Shown: positions 43,119-54,639 of the stretch, piece after piece
Layout: every line of letters begins with the position of its first letter
Position numbering within the stretch: position 1 is the stretch's first letter
From: Diphasiastrum complanatum
Taxonomy: Eukaryota; Streptophyta; Lycopodiopsida; Lycopodiales; Lycopodiaceae
Reading direction: 5' to 3'
Length of the DNA stretch: 64,000 bases
Assembly (NCBI GenBank): GCA_029204225.1
Contig: CM055113.1
Span: forward strand, 11,862,234-11,926,233
The notes under the pieces: model-generated
Told to the model about the DNA's origin: nothing
The model's input: the letters and a program-made list of their open reading frames with translations, nothing else
Database searches by the model: none
Made by a program: the position numbers and the translations under genes

Positions 43119-46100
43119 GGCTTCCATTAATCTCCTTAGGGTTAATCCATTATACAAATGAGTTTGTACAAGACAAAAAAAAGGGGGTCTTAACAATCAG
43201 AACCAATGAAAACCAAATAACAAAGATCCTTGAGCAAATATATTGTTAAAAGAAAGAATGTGGATTATGGAATCACCATGGTAGCAATGAGTTTAATACA
43301 TTGAGTACATTTACACCTCTTAGTAGTGATTTTGAGGGTTATTTGAAGGTTAGAGATTAGCGATTATAGTATTAGGTAGACAAAGACCACCTACTTTAAT
43401 ATCGAACATAAAGTGGTCACTTGTTTACTTGACTATTTTTATTTTTTAATTGCATAATATGAAAATCAAAAGATGCAAGAGCTGACATGTCAAAGGCTTC
43501 AACCAAATGGGGCTCACATAGTGATCTCAAAGATTGTAACATAAAGTTAGTGGTTTAGAAATCATGATATTGGGTAGAGAAAGACCAACCATGTGCATAA
43601 AGTGGTTCCTTCAACTTTTGGGAGACTATTTTGACTATCCAATATCATGATAATGTGTTGAAAAGACGCAAGAGTGAATATGACAAAAATGCCACTCATA
43701 TAATAATCTCAAAACCATGGCAATCTAAAGACCTTGGCGTTTGGACTATCCCAACCACGATCAAGTCTTTAGATTTGTGCAAGCCACCTTAAGGGCTCAA
43801 TAATTTAGTGTTTTGTAGAGACCGTAAGGGCCAACAAATTTGTTGCCACATGCCCTTTTTTTTCCTTCTTCTCAAAATAGATACTTTTAATATTGACCTC
43901 ATACAAGTCTAACTTGAAAAAGAAAGGGACCAAAAATAGATAAGTAAGTTTTGTTAATTAAAAAACCAGGACTCTAAAAATGGTCCTAGTTAGGAAGGTT
44001 ACCAAAGAAAACCAAGAAGCTCCTTCTTAACCACCTATGCCTTAAGAGAAGAGCTCTAGGAATATCACAAGTCATCCAAGTAGACTCATTTCTAAGGTAA
44101 AATCACTAAGCAAGATCTTAAAGACAAAGGACAAGTTGATTCTGGCATGGAATTTCAAAACTTGGATTTGAGGTCAATTTAGAGTCTATAGTTGTAGTCA
44201 ACAAAGATTTATAAAAAGGCCTAACATTTTTTTTTTTCCATTATTGGACTTTGGACTTTGGACTTAATGTCTCCACGCTCAAAAAACATATTGGTATTTA
44301 GATATGAGATTGTGCCTAGGCTCTAGTGGACAACATCAACTAATTAGTAGTTAGTAGGTCACAAGCAAGTGCAGCCTAATCTTTGTTGCTAGTTGTAAAG
44401 AATTGCGAAAAATTGGCAAATCTAGCTTGATAAAAAACCATGTAGTATAATGTAAATTTTGTACATAAGTGGATTCCACACGTGAAGCCAAGATGCCACG
44501 TGGCAATCCACTCCTAATGTAGGTTAGGTCAAGTCAAGAGAGTTGGTCATGTCTATTTGGTGGTCATCCCTACTTTATAGGACCTACACCTAAGTTTAAG
44601 ATGAAAATTTGACCAACTAGCTACCTACCAAGCATAACTCTAGGATCGAGGCTATGAATTTGCTATGTATTCCAAGCTCCCATAGTGAGAAGATAGAATA
44701 TTTTTGGAGCTCACTGGCAATCTCAAGCTAGTTCACTATGTACATTGAGTTTTTGTGATCCAAATGAAACCAAATCAATTTCTAGTTGTTTCTCAGGTTG
44801 AAGGCCGTACTACAGCCTGTATTACACACACGTGGGCTCGGATTTCAATGTTGATCAATGCTTTTGATTGTTAATGCTTGTTGTTTGTCAAATTGCCAAT
44901 CTAGATCAACTTTTTTTGTGTCTAGTTTTTTGATAGATTGTTAAGCAAACATCCAATCACTCTTGTGGATCTTTTGTAGATCCACTTATGGTCCTAAAGT
45001 ACAGTACTTTTACACTAGTTAGTACTTATTGATAATTATAAAACACGATATCATTTTTGCTAGTTAATGAGTTGTGCTATTTTTAACCACATTTGAATGA
45101 GACCAAATCACAATTCTTTGTATGCTAAGAAACAATTGTGATTGAAATTGTACTGTTCCATTCTAGCCCATGTGAAATTATATAAATCATACAAATATTA
45201 TTACCAAGCTAACACAAAGTAAAGCAAGAATTTAGCATACAAGGGATAATGCAAATTGGTGTGTGATTTATAAGGCTATGGATTAAGGTTCAAGCCTACT
45301 CAAAATAATTCCAATAGGCTTTTAAGTTGAACTTCTAGCAAACATATTAAGATTAAGTATAATAGGTTATGCGACTTGTTAAAATAAAAAGTTTGGGCAA
45401 GCATTGGGACAAAGTTAAGGAGGAAAGAAAAATATACTGATAGGATAATTGCTGAGGTGCACAAAAATTGAGTTGAATGGGAGTGTAGGCAATAAATGTT
45501 TGAAGATACACATGTATTGAGGTGAAAAGAAATCAATGTTTGCAATTATTGTTTAATTTTCTTTTGTTTTCTTAAATGGATCACTTTCATTTATATGGCT
45601 TTTGTGGAGGATGTGGCTTGCAAAGTATACTTTGCAATCAATGTTGTTAATTTATCCTTCTTTTGCATAGATATTCTCTTGTTTTATTTGCTAAAAAAAC
45701 ATTCATAAACTAGTCCATTATAGATAGATATACATTATATAAGATTAAAGATTTATGGTAAAGTGAATAAATCTTTCATCAAACAAAACGTAGTTGATGT
45801 AGAATGCTGAAACCTACTTTAATTCAAAAACATAAATGAAATAGCAAGAAATCTAGTCCTCCCTAAGATCCACAACCACACACAAAGGAGATGGAGGGGC
45901 AAGATCATTAATGCATCACTCAAGAAACAAGAATGATCAAGGAGCTCAAGAATGCAACAAAACTCATGGAAGATAGTCTCATTTCAACATGGAGTAGATA
46001 CATTTACAAAAGCTTCCCTTCTACAAAGGGGGAGTCTCTTAAATAAGCAAGAGAGCTTCTTAGGTGGCATCTTAGTGGCATTTCCACATTACACAAATTA

Positions 46101-46444
46101 CAAGTGGAATTATGCTCTCCACTAGATGTCACCATCAAAAGGTGGCTCACTCTACTTTTTTAAGAGGGGCCTACTTGCATTTATGACCTTGCTTAGAAAT
46201 ACTAGTTCCTACATGGTCATTACATCTTTTGGGATTCACCATGAGGCTTACACAATTTCTACTTGATAGTATTAACTAGTATTCCTCGGCTCTCATACTC
46301 GGCTCTCAGTCTTCATTCGTCAGGTCTTCTTAGAGACCTCCTCGGTCTAAGGGTAGAGGTGCTCGTGGGTAGCTCTGGCAGAGTATCTTGGGGATTCGTC
46401 AGAATCAGCCAACAGTAATGCTGCAACAACGGATGATACTTTTG
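43119..46444. other. Unassigned AT-rich stretch
   Basis: Long AT-rich sequence without a recognisable coding region, LTR pair or RNA gene. Related fragments near 43370-43440 and 43560-43640 (aaagaccac, cataaagtggt) suggest an old local duplication. Confidence 0.4.
44468..44512. repeat. Inverted repeat with ACGTG cores
   Basis: agtggattccacacgtg faces cacgtggcaatccact across an 11-bp spacer, giving 16-17-bp arms with small mismatches. Confidence 0.65.
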
Positions 46445-47719
46445 CTACAACTTTGGCAGTTGGTTTGGGCTTGTCAGCAAGATCGACATCGGTATGCACT
46501 GATTGATCTCTCTGTAATTGCCTGAAATTGAATCAGTTTGAGTGGCCTTTTCCGATGTGTCTGCAGCTGGTGTATCCATCTGCATTGATTGGTCTTGATG
46601 TTGGGCCGATTCTTCTTCAGAAGTCTGGATCTGGTTTGAATTATATTTTGTCTCTTCCAACTCATCTTTCAACTTCTCGTACTCAGCCATTTGGGGTTGT
46701 AAATACTGCAGCTAGAAGGACTGAATAATTTTTCTTAAATACCCTTCCAAGCCACTGGATCAATCCTATATCTCCCATGAGAAATGCAGGCTCCAAGCGT
46801 GACTTTAGCGCTGATTCGCCACAAAATGGCTTCCTTGGTCTATTTTTTGTATATCATATTCCCTTGCTTCAGCATCTTCGTAGAATTTTGTAATTGAAAA
46901 ACAGAGTCCTTGAGCTGCTTCTGACTAGCTTCGGCGTGATATTTCAGCTCCTTATTGGTGCTTTGGAGGGTCGTCTGAGCATGTCTTTCTTCCTATAATG
47001 ACGCTTGCAGGGTCTGGAGTTGTTGCTTGAGCAATACATTTTCATTCTTGAATTGATTGGATTGATCTTGCATCGCCTCCAGTGCCTCTAGAGTGGCATC
47101 AAATCTGCCTTGGGCTTCCTCTAGGGCTATGTCTTTCTTTGTCAGCTCAATTTGAGTTTCTTCAAGTTCCTTATTCTTCTGTAACAGATCTGACTTAGTT
47201 GCCTCTAGCTCTTCACCCTCTGAATAAGGTCTGCATGTATGGTGTCGTACTTGCTTCCCAGCTTTCTTGAAACCTTTTTCAGATTGACAAAGTGCTGGAT
47301 GGATGCTTGGTGTCTAGTAGCAGTGTCCTGAAGGTCTTTAAATAAAGCTCTTTGTCAAGGACCGCTGGTTCAATATCATCATCCTATTCTTGCTGGATAT
47401 CAGGAATTTTTTTATTTTCATATGTCGCTTATGTTTGGATATCAACCTACATCAGCTCTTGTTTAGCAACAGCTTCAGTATCAACTTATGCCTTAGGTTC
47501 TTCAACTTTTTTGTTGCTGGAGACTAGCTTGTACTACGATGAGGGAGATGACATTCTCACCGAACTTGCATTCTTTTGTATTGAAGATGAGGATGCAAGT
47601 TCAGTAGAAGTTGCCTTTGATGTCTGCATTTGAGAATCTCCCTCAATGGATGGAGCTAACTCTGGTAGCACTGGCGCAATCCTGATATCCTCTTGTACAG
47701 ATAAAATTCCAACATGCAT
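46445..47719 (-). pseudogene. Decayed coiled-coil protein frame
   Basis: Minus-strand frames 47719-47534 and 46690-46445, plus broken sequence between them, read as a Glu/Gln/Lys-rich helical protein. Examples are K-N-K-E-L-E-E-T-Q-I-E-L-T-K-K-D near 47160 and Y-E-K-L-K-D-E-L-E-E-T near 46670, with heptad-like spacing. Many stops interrupt it. It could be the tail of a transposon-linked plant protein (plant-mobile-domain type) or of a host gene; no catalytic motif was seen, so no function is claimed. Confidence 0.45.
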
Positions 47720-47807
47720 GCATAATATTCCAAACTATAAACCTAGTTTATTTATCTTTGACTAATTTACAGAATTGTATAAAAGCAATCTGTCCGAAAG
47801 CAATATG

Positions 47808-48425
47808 TGTGAGAGATTTCAACATGTTTAGTCATATTTTGGTAAATTGTAAATCGAGGCCAAAACTCATTTTAGACTTAGAGATAAACTTTTTGAAGTT
47901 ATATTAGTTTAAAACACATTCAATAAACACTTTTGAAAGTGTGGAAAAGTTGGTAGTCAAGTTTGAGAGAGATTCAAATTTGGGTACATTGAATCTAGAC
48001 CCAAAAATAGTAGAGTTTACATTTTGGAGAGAATAATAGGGTTTGGACCTGCTATAAAAGGAGAAAACTCATGGAGAGACATATCTTCTCTCTTCTCTCT
48101 CTCTCATTTCGTACATGGTTCTCTTTCGGTTCTATTACTCATTGGTGCACTCTCATGATGTTATCTTGTAATTCTATGTGTAGAATGATCATTCATTGCT
48201 ATTTTCAGTTCCACAGGTGTGAAATATAGTAGGGTACTGTAATTTATGGAGAACAAACATATTTTATGTTTTGGTTCATGTTTGATCAGTATCTCTTAGA
48301 GTTTTCATCTCATTTTGTATGTAGATGCTAATTTTTCTACATTGGCAGGATTGTTGGTTTGCTCCTTTTTGTAACCAAAGATTAGGGACATGGATTGGAT
48401 CTTGAATGATCTGAAATCCTTCACA
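47808..48425 (+). repeat. 5' LTR of the non-autonomous copia element
   Basis: Begins TGTGAGAGATTTC and ends ccttcaca. It has a TATA box at 48053-48060 and a CT-rich downstream stretch. Confidence 0.9.
48053..48060 (+). promoter_or_regulatory. LTR TATA box
   Basis: gctataaaaggag in the 5' LTR; the same motif is at 51798-51805 in the 3' LTR. A CT-rich initiator-like tract follows about 30 bases downstream in both. Confidence 0.75.
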
Positions 48426-48437
48426 AGGTATCAAATC
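48426..48437 (+). other. Degenerate primer-binding site
   Basis: aggtatcaaatc directly after the LTR matches nine of twelve positions of the usual tggtatcagagc. The leader continues to 49021. Confidence 0.6.
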
Positions 48438-49021
48438 TATTGTGTTTCAGGTTATGAAAGAATCAGCCACATTTAGCAAGGATTTGGAAGAGTTACCAAT
48501 GCTAGAGCATGCTAGATTGATTTCTACTAAAAAATCAGCATTTTTGCATGTGTAGAATTGATCTTTTGTAGGTCAAAACTCAATATAGGGTTGTATACTT
48601 GATAAATTCTGATTTCACACTTGGTTTACTGGAATTAGCCGAATTTTGGTGAATTGGGAAGGTCTCATTGGAGGCTACAAGATGATATATCAAGTTTTTA
48701 GAAATTGCATGTAGAATTTGAGATATTCAATTTTTGTGATTTTGTCAAAACCCTAATTTTGATTGGATCTCTAGTTTCTGAGGTTACTGAACTTCATTTG
48801 AGTGTGTTTCAATCTTAGGAAGTGGCAAGAATCATTAGATTGAGGATAGATCATAGGTTGATCAAGATTTCACTATGTGTTGATTTTCTAGTTAGAAGTG
48901 CTAGAAGAGATTTGAGAGGTTCCATATCTTTGTGATTTCTTCTTGAGTTCATTTGTTGACATTCAAGAGAGTGCTTTGTGCATTGAAATAGGTTGAAAGA
49001 AGAAGATATGGTCATTGCAAC

Positions 49022-49735
49022 ATGGCTACAAGTGGTGGATTCATGTTGGAAGGCAATGATAGGCTTACCTCAATCAACTATTCTACTTGGAAGGTGAGGA
49101 TGGAGTCCTTATTGGAGATAAATGAGTTGATGGATATTGTTGCAGGTATGGAGGAGAGACCTCAAGAACCTCAAGATCGAGTGAGGTATGACAAGAGAGC
49201 ACAAAAAGCTCTACGCATGATTAAGATGAATGTTACCAATGAACTTCTCAAGGAGATTGGTAAGTGCACATCATCCTTGGAGGCTTGGGAAGCTTTGAAG
49301 AAGTTTTATGAATCCAAGTCTACATCAAGAGTGCTTACTCTTAGGAGGCAAATCTTTCAAAGTTTGCAAAAGAAGAAAGAGAGTACTCATGCTTTTGTTT
49401 TGAGAATTAAAGCATTCAATGATGAGTTAGCATGTATTGATGAAAGCATTAAGGATGTAGAACTTGTTCAAGTTATACTTAATGGCTTGTTGGATCATCA
49501 TGTTAATCTTGTTCAAAGTTTTGCTATTCAAAAGACTTTGCCAAGTATTGTGGATGTGCAAGAGATCTTGGTGAATGAGGAGTATAGGCTTCAATCAAGA
49601 GGAGGTGGATCTACATCAACATCTCATTATGAAGAGGAGACTATGTTCATCAAAGGCAAATTCAAGGGCAAAGGCAAAGGCAAGTGGTCTAAAGGGAAAG
49701 ATCAAAGTGAGACTTTTTTTTTTTGGCAAAAATAA
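49022..49735 (+). pseudogene. Copia gag (UBN2 type)
   Basis: Met at 49022 opens A-T-S-G-G-F-M-L-E-G-N-D, then S-T-W-K-V-R-M-E-S-L-L, L-E-A-W-E-A-L-K-K-F-Y-E and L-N-G-L-L-D-H-H-V, the full UBN2/gag fold of plant copia elements. The C-terminus is Lys/Gly-rich. A run of eleven T at about 49714 shifts the frame. The zinc knuckle then reads C-F-Y-C-stop-I-K-G-H-F-A-N-E-C, with TGA where Gly is usual (GGA). Frameshift and stop both separate gag from protease, so this copy cannot make the fused product unless recoded. Confidence 0.9.
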
Positions 49736-49796
49736 AGATAAGTCTAAGTTGAAATGCTTTTATTGTTGAATCAAAGGGCATTTTGCTAATGAATGT

Positions 49797-50290
49797 TTGA
49801 AGAAGCAAAAAGATGAAGGTAGCAAGCAAATCAACTTTACTACTAATGATGAGGATCTAGGTGTTTGTGATTCTCTTTTGATGTGTTCTTCAAGTCCAAT
49901 ATCAAGTGAAGGTGACAAAGATTCATGGTGGATTGATAGTGGAGCTAGTTCACACATGACTAGTTACAAGGAGTTCTTTACTTCTTTGGTCACTTATGAT
50001 GGAGCCAAGAAAGCAATTCACATGGCCAATGGTGGTGAGTGTGTGATTGAAGTTATTGGTTCAATTCCTATTTGTCTCTCTACTAATAGGAAAGCAAGAC
50101 TTGATGGTGTTCTTTACATTCCTTCACTTTCAAAGATTTTGCTAAGTGTTGGTCAAGTGATAGAGAAAGGATACATGGTAAAGTTTGGTGGTGATGCTTA
50201 TTTCATTACAAAGGAAGAAATCTTGGTTGCTAGGGGCAATAGACAAGGTAGACTTTTCAAGCTTGATGCTTTTGTTATGGCTAACAAAAA
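49797..50290 (+). pseudogene. Copia aspartic protease
   Basis: The frame that opens at 49797 contains D-S-W-W-I-D-S-G-A-S-S-H-M-T, the intact active site of copia proteases. It then has V-L-Y-I-P-S-L-S-K-I-L-L-S-V-G-Q and R-Q-G-R-L-F-K-L-D, the start of GAG-pre-integrase. The active-site triad D-S-G is intact. The usual integrase zinc-binding H-x-R-L-G-H does not follow. Confidence 0.88.
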
Positions 50291-51190
50291 GGATGGAATG
50301 GAAAGGGAGATTGGTCTCAACTTTCCAAAGTTCCCTTTTAGCATCAATAAGATTGGTGGATCTTATGCAAAGTCTAACAAGCTTCCTTATGCTAGATCTG
50401 GGTCAAGATCTAATATGCTTCTTGGAGATATTCATCTTTGTGCTAACTTGGCTAGTTATGAGGATAATGATGGTGTTTCAATGGTTCTTCATGGCAAGTG
50501 CAAGCATGCAAAAGGTAAGGAAAGAGCTAACTTCATCAATGGAGGTGAAGGTTCTTCCTTGGAAAAGATTGTTGTTAATGATTTCTTTGATTATATGAAA
50601 AAAGATGTTGCTAGGTGCATGCATGAAGGAGCTGATTCTTCTACATTCTTTTGTAATGAGTCCAAGAAAGTCATTTTTGCAGCAAGCAGAGTCACATGTC
50701 TTCATAAAGAGAGTAGATCAAATGGTTCTATCAAGAGAGTTGGTGTAGAGAGAGTCACAAGTCAAGAAAAAGAGAAGTATGTGAAGTGTTCAAAGTAAGA
50801 TGTACTTTGAATGATGTCATTGTGAATGATAGTGAGGAAGAATCATTATCATATGAGTCATTACCTAAAACATTGAGTAGAAGTTCCTGTTTGTGGTACA
50901 TTTTTTTCATGGCTTCTAATGTCTTTGAGGTTTCTACTTCTTATGATGCAATCATTAAGAGAGAGTCTTATGAAGGAAAGAGCAATGGAAGATTGGTTCT
51001 TGGGAAGATCCAAGGCATGGATCTCACATCTCTTCATCAACTCAAAGGATTCTATGACTATGAATTGATCTCTCATGATCACTCATGATCGAGATGGCAA
51101 AAGGTTGCTTGAAGAAGACTACATGGAGCAAATCGAGAGGCAATTTCTTCATGGCAAGATGGAGATGGAGGCTCATTCATGGAGTTTTAT
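50291..51190 (+). CDS. Unrecognised ORF in place of integrase and RT
   Basis: The protease frame stays open to 50798 (F-P-K-F-P-F-S-I-N-K-I-G; D-F-F-D-Y-M-K-K-D-V-A-R-C-M-H), and a second frame runs 50786-51088 (E-E-E-S-L-S-Y-E-S-L; L-V-L-G-K-I-Q-G-M-D-L-T-S-L). A third stretch to about 51190 is charged and helical (L-L-E-E-D-Y-M-E-Q-I-E-R-Q-F). It is Ser/Lys-rich with scattered Cys. I recognise no DDE, RT or RNase H motif. A captured host sequence or a specialised element protein are both possible; no function is claimed. Confidence 0.5.
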
Positions 51191-51539
51191 GGTGTAGACA
51201 TATCAAGAAAGGACAAAGTTGGAGGAGACAAGCAAGCAAATGGTCATCACTCACATTTATTGTTTGGTTGTTGTAATTTTCCAGAGAGTTCAAAGTTTGA
51301 AACATTGAGGAATAATTTCATTCACATTCTATTTGGTTCTTCATGTTCTAGTTATATCTTATGTGTAAAATTGATGTAAGAAATAGTGAAGCATCCAATT
51401 TGGACACTATTCTCTATATCAATTATGGAAACTACTTTAGAACCTTAGAAAGGAGATCTATATTTAGGATGGAGATCATTTCTAAAGTTGGATCAAAGTA
51501 GTATGGTTAAAACTATGCCAAAACTAGTTGAAAAGGGAG

Positions 51540-52121
51540 TTTGAGAGATTTCAACAAGTTTAGTCATATTTTGGTAGATTGTAAATTGAGGCCAAAACTC
51601 ATTTTAGACTTAGAGATAAACTTTTTGAAGTTACATTAGCTTAAAATACATTCAATAAACACTTTTTGAAAGTGTGAGAAAGTTGGTAGTCAAGTTTGAG
51701 AGAGATTCAAATTTGGGTACATTGAATCTAGACCCAAAATTAGTAGGGTTTACATTTTGGAGGACAAGCCAAGTGGCCAAATAGGGTTTGGACCTGCTAT
51801 AAAAGGAGGAAACTCGTGGAGAGACACATCTTCTCTCTTCTCTCTCTCATTTCATCATTATACATGGTTCTCTTTGGGTTCTATTACTCATTGGTGCACT
51901 CTCATGATGTTATCTTGCAATATAGTAGGGTACTGTAATTGTACGGACAACAAACATATCTTATGTTTTGGTTCATATTTGATCAGTATCTTTTAGAGTT
52001 TGCATCTCATTTTGTATGTAGATGCTGATTTTTCTACATTGGCAGGATTGTTGGTTTGCTCCTTTTTGTAACCAAAGATTTGGGACATGGATTGGACTTG
52101 AATGATCTGAAATCCTTCACA
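51540..52121 (+). repeat. 3' LTR of the non-autonomous copia element
   Basis: Starts after aaaagggag (51531-51539) and ends ccttcaca before the atatg duplication. Compared with the 5' LTR it has a short insertion near 51765 and lacks about 50 bp near 51915. Confidence 0.9.
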
Positions 52122-52126
52122 ATATG

Positions 52127-53190
52127 CTCTCCATTTAAAGCTCTGAGCAAGTATCCTATATTTTTGTCAGAGATTGTATACTCTTGCTCGGGTTGGAAAA
52201 TCGAAGCAAGAGCGAAGCAGACAAAGCTTAATTTGAGATTGGGATCTCTAATATAAGACAGTTTATATCCTTGCTTCTCAGGGTATGCTTCCTCTTAATA
52301 TAATCAAGTTAGGTAACTGGAATAGTGTCGTCTATAGGCAAGCTTAATGCACAACAATAAAATCCTTGTGTGATGATGATTTTCTAGTTGCATACGATGG
52401 TACAAATGTGTCCATCCTCTGTTTCGTTTAAGTTTCGAATCAGCTCCTGGCATAACTTTGTTAAAATCAAAGATAGATCGAACTGAAGAAGTCCTTCAAC
52501 GAATGGCCAAATGTTGCAAAACCGGTAGAACCAGTTTTGGATGAGTTTTAAAGACGATGACCATGACGATGACAGAATACAGAATCATCGATGGTAGTCG
52601 GAAGCGTATTGGATCGTAAGAAGAACAGTAGCTTAACGATCATGAAAAAGCGTCCTCCTAAATGTAAATAGCTTCTTTGGTAAAATAAACTGGCTGAATT
52701 TTGCGAAACCATGTATCGCAATTTTTGCTTACTAAAAATGATATGTATACTAACATAACAAATGGTATGTATTCCACATTGGTGTCACAATTTTTGCTAA
52801 ACACAATGGAAATTATACGTGGAGCGAAGGTGTTGGGTTTTTTGCATATTCCTTATATGTTGGAAACAAATTGGAAACAAATGCAAATAGTGTGAAGCAA
52901 TAATTCATAGTAAAATAACAACGGCAATCAACGTGCTGTGTTGCATTTTTTGGCACAGTACTAAAAAAAATGTCGTATTTCTCGGCACAAGTAAAAGGGT
53001 GAACCTTGCAAACATATATGGAACAATGATTGTCGCATATTTTGCATTATTCGCGAAAGTCGCGAAGCTTGTCTTGCTATTTCTATACAGAAATCAGTCA
53101 TAGTATCGCTTCACTCTTGATCCATTTACTTGGGTATCAAGTTAATGTCCGATGGTCCTCCTCCAACTGTGTTAGGGCAATCATTCGCTC
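52127..53190. other. Spacer between copia and gypsy elements
   Basis: No coding motif recognised. The 3' LTR of the neighbouring minus-strand gypsy element might lie here, but I could not find its partner. Confidence 0.4.
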
Positions 53191-54000
53191 TCAAAGGCTA
53201 TCATTTTCATCCATCCGTTCCTCATTATCAATGCGGAAGGTTGGAACTTCAAATTCTATGGGTAATATCGGGTGCATTCCATATACAATAAGGTAATATG
53301 GAGTCTGCCTTGTTGTAATTTTTTCGGCAGTTTGATATGCCCATAAAATTGATAATAACTTCTGATCCCAATTGGAAGAATGTGTTTCTGTCACTTTGTT
53401 CAGAATTTTGCACAAGATTCCGTTAGCTCGCTCAGTAAGTCCATTTCCTTTAGGATTGTACGGAGTGGTTTGACGATGTGTGATGGAAAAATACGATAAC
53501 ATAGCTTCAATGGTTTGATTAAGAACATGGGTTCTCCTATCACTTACAAGTTCTAAGAGACATCCATAACGAGTGATGATGTTCAGAAACAAAAACTTTG
53601 CCACTATTTTGGCATCGTTTTTTACTGTGGCTTCGGCCTCTACCATCTTGATAGCATAGTCCGTTGCAATGAGAATGTAGTGACGGCGGAGTTTTGGTTG
53701 GCTTGATAGGCCTTACGAAATCTATTTCCCATTTCTCAAACAATGCTAAGAGAATGATCGGTGTAAGTGGCCATTGTGTCGCGAAGTCGGGCTTTCCCAT
53801 CCTCTGACATGGATGATAGTCTCTATAAAGTGTAGGCCACCAATACTTAGTGTTTAGAATTTTTCTAACAGTATTTTTAAAGCATAACGGCTCCCCGAAT
53901 CTTCTTCATGTAGTGCTCTTATTACGGTAGTGATCTCGATGGGTTCCAAATAGCGGCGAAAGTTATCATCAGCTCCTAACTTATATAGTACCTTATCTAT
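53191..54000 (-). pseudogene. Gypsy integrase (decayed)
   Basis: Pieces include Y-W-W-P-T-L near 53830, W-E-I-D-F-V-R-P-I (first catalytic Asp) near 53730, L-V-S-D-R-R-T-H-V (second Asp) near 53540 and G-N-G-L-T-E-R-A-N (Glu) near 53430. The tail reads Y-G-M-H-P-I-L-P-I-E-F. All three DDE residues are present in broken frames, and the C-terminal region after about 53190 is lost. Confidence 0.85.
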
Positions 54001-54123
54001 AATCGTGTAGGGTCCTACTTTCGCAAGAAAAACTGTTTTCTGCTATTTATTGAAATTATCAGGATAAATTTGATCATGTAAGAAATTAATAATGTCTTCA
54101 TAAATGGATGATTCTGCTTGAAT

Positions 54124-54616
54124 TCACCTTATGTGCTCATCTGGGAATTCATCTGATATTGGTTCAAATTGATTTTTAGTTTTAAGCCATGATATATATA
54201 TATATATATAGTCGACATTTTGGTGGTCTTTTCCCCTTCTTAACTCTACTTGATAATCGAATTCATCTAATAATAGAACCCATCTAGCTATCCTTCCTAA
54301 AATGTCAAGTTTATTTACTAGATGCTTCAATGCATAATGGTCTACATGAAAAACAAAAGGGTATCCTAATAGATAATGCCTAATTTTTTTACTGAGTAGA
54401 TCATGCCTAATGCCTCCCGCTATGTAGCGCAATAATTTTTTTTTCAGATGTTGCTAGTTGTCTACCACCATAATAAATTGGATAATCAATTTTTTGATCA
54501 TCCTTTCGACTAAGCACTACACCAATTGCAAACGATGAAATGTCTACATATATGTAAAATTTCTTAGTCCAATCTGGAGGTCTAACTCTAGTTGCTTCTG
54601 CTAAGGACTGCTTCAA
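54124..54616 (-). pseudogene. Gypsy RNase H
   Basis: Y-I-Y-V-D-I-S-S-F-A-I-G-V-V-L-S (usually D-A-S-x-x-A-x-G), then Y-Y-G-G-R-Q-L, and in the next frame F-H-V-D-H-Y-A-L-K-H-L and R-I-A-R-W-V-L-L-L-D-E-F-D-Y. A (TA)n run near 54190 lies in the end of the frame. Confidence 0.85.
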
Positions 54617-54639
54617 TTTTTCGAAAGCGTCCTGGTGAT

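Larger units (their letters stand above)
47808..52121 (+). mobile_element. Non-autonomous Ty1/copia element (gag-PR plus unknown ORF)
   Basis: LTRs 47808-48425 and 51540-52121 are similar; the longer left copy has about 50 bp that the right one lacks near 48180-48230. The 5-bp atatg is present at 47803-47807 and 52122-52126. The PBS is at 48426-48437, and a purine tract (aaaagggag) is immediately before the 3' LTR. The 3.1-kb interior encodes gag and protease, followed by about 1.3 kb that matches no integrase, RT or RNase H motif I know. The architecture is like TR-GAG elements plus extra coding sequence. The first base pair of the right LTR reads TT instead of TG. Confidence 0.9.
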
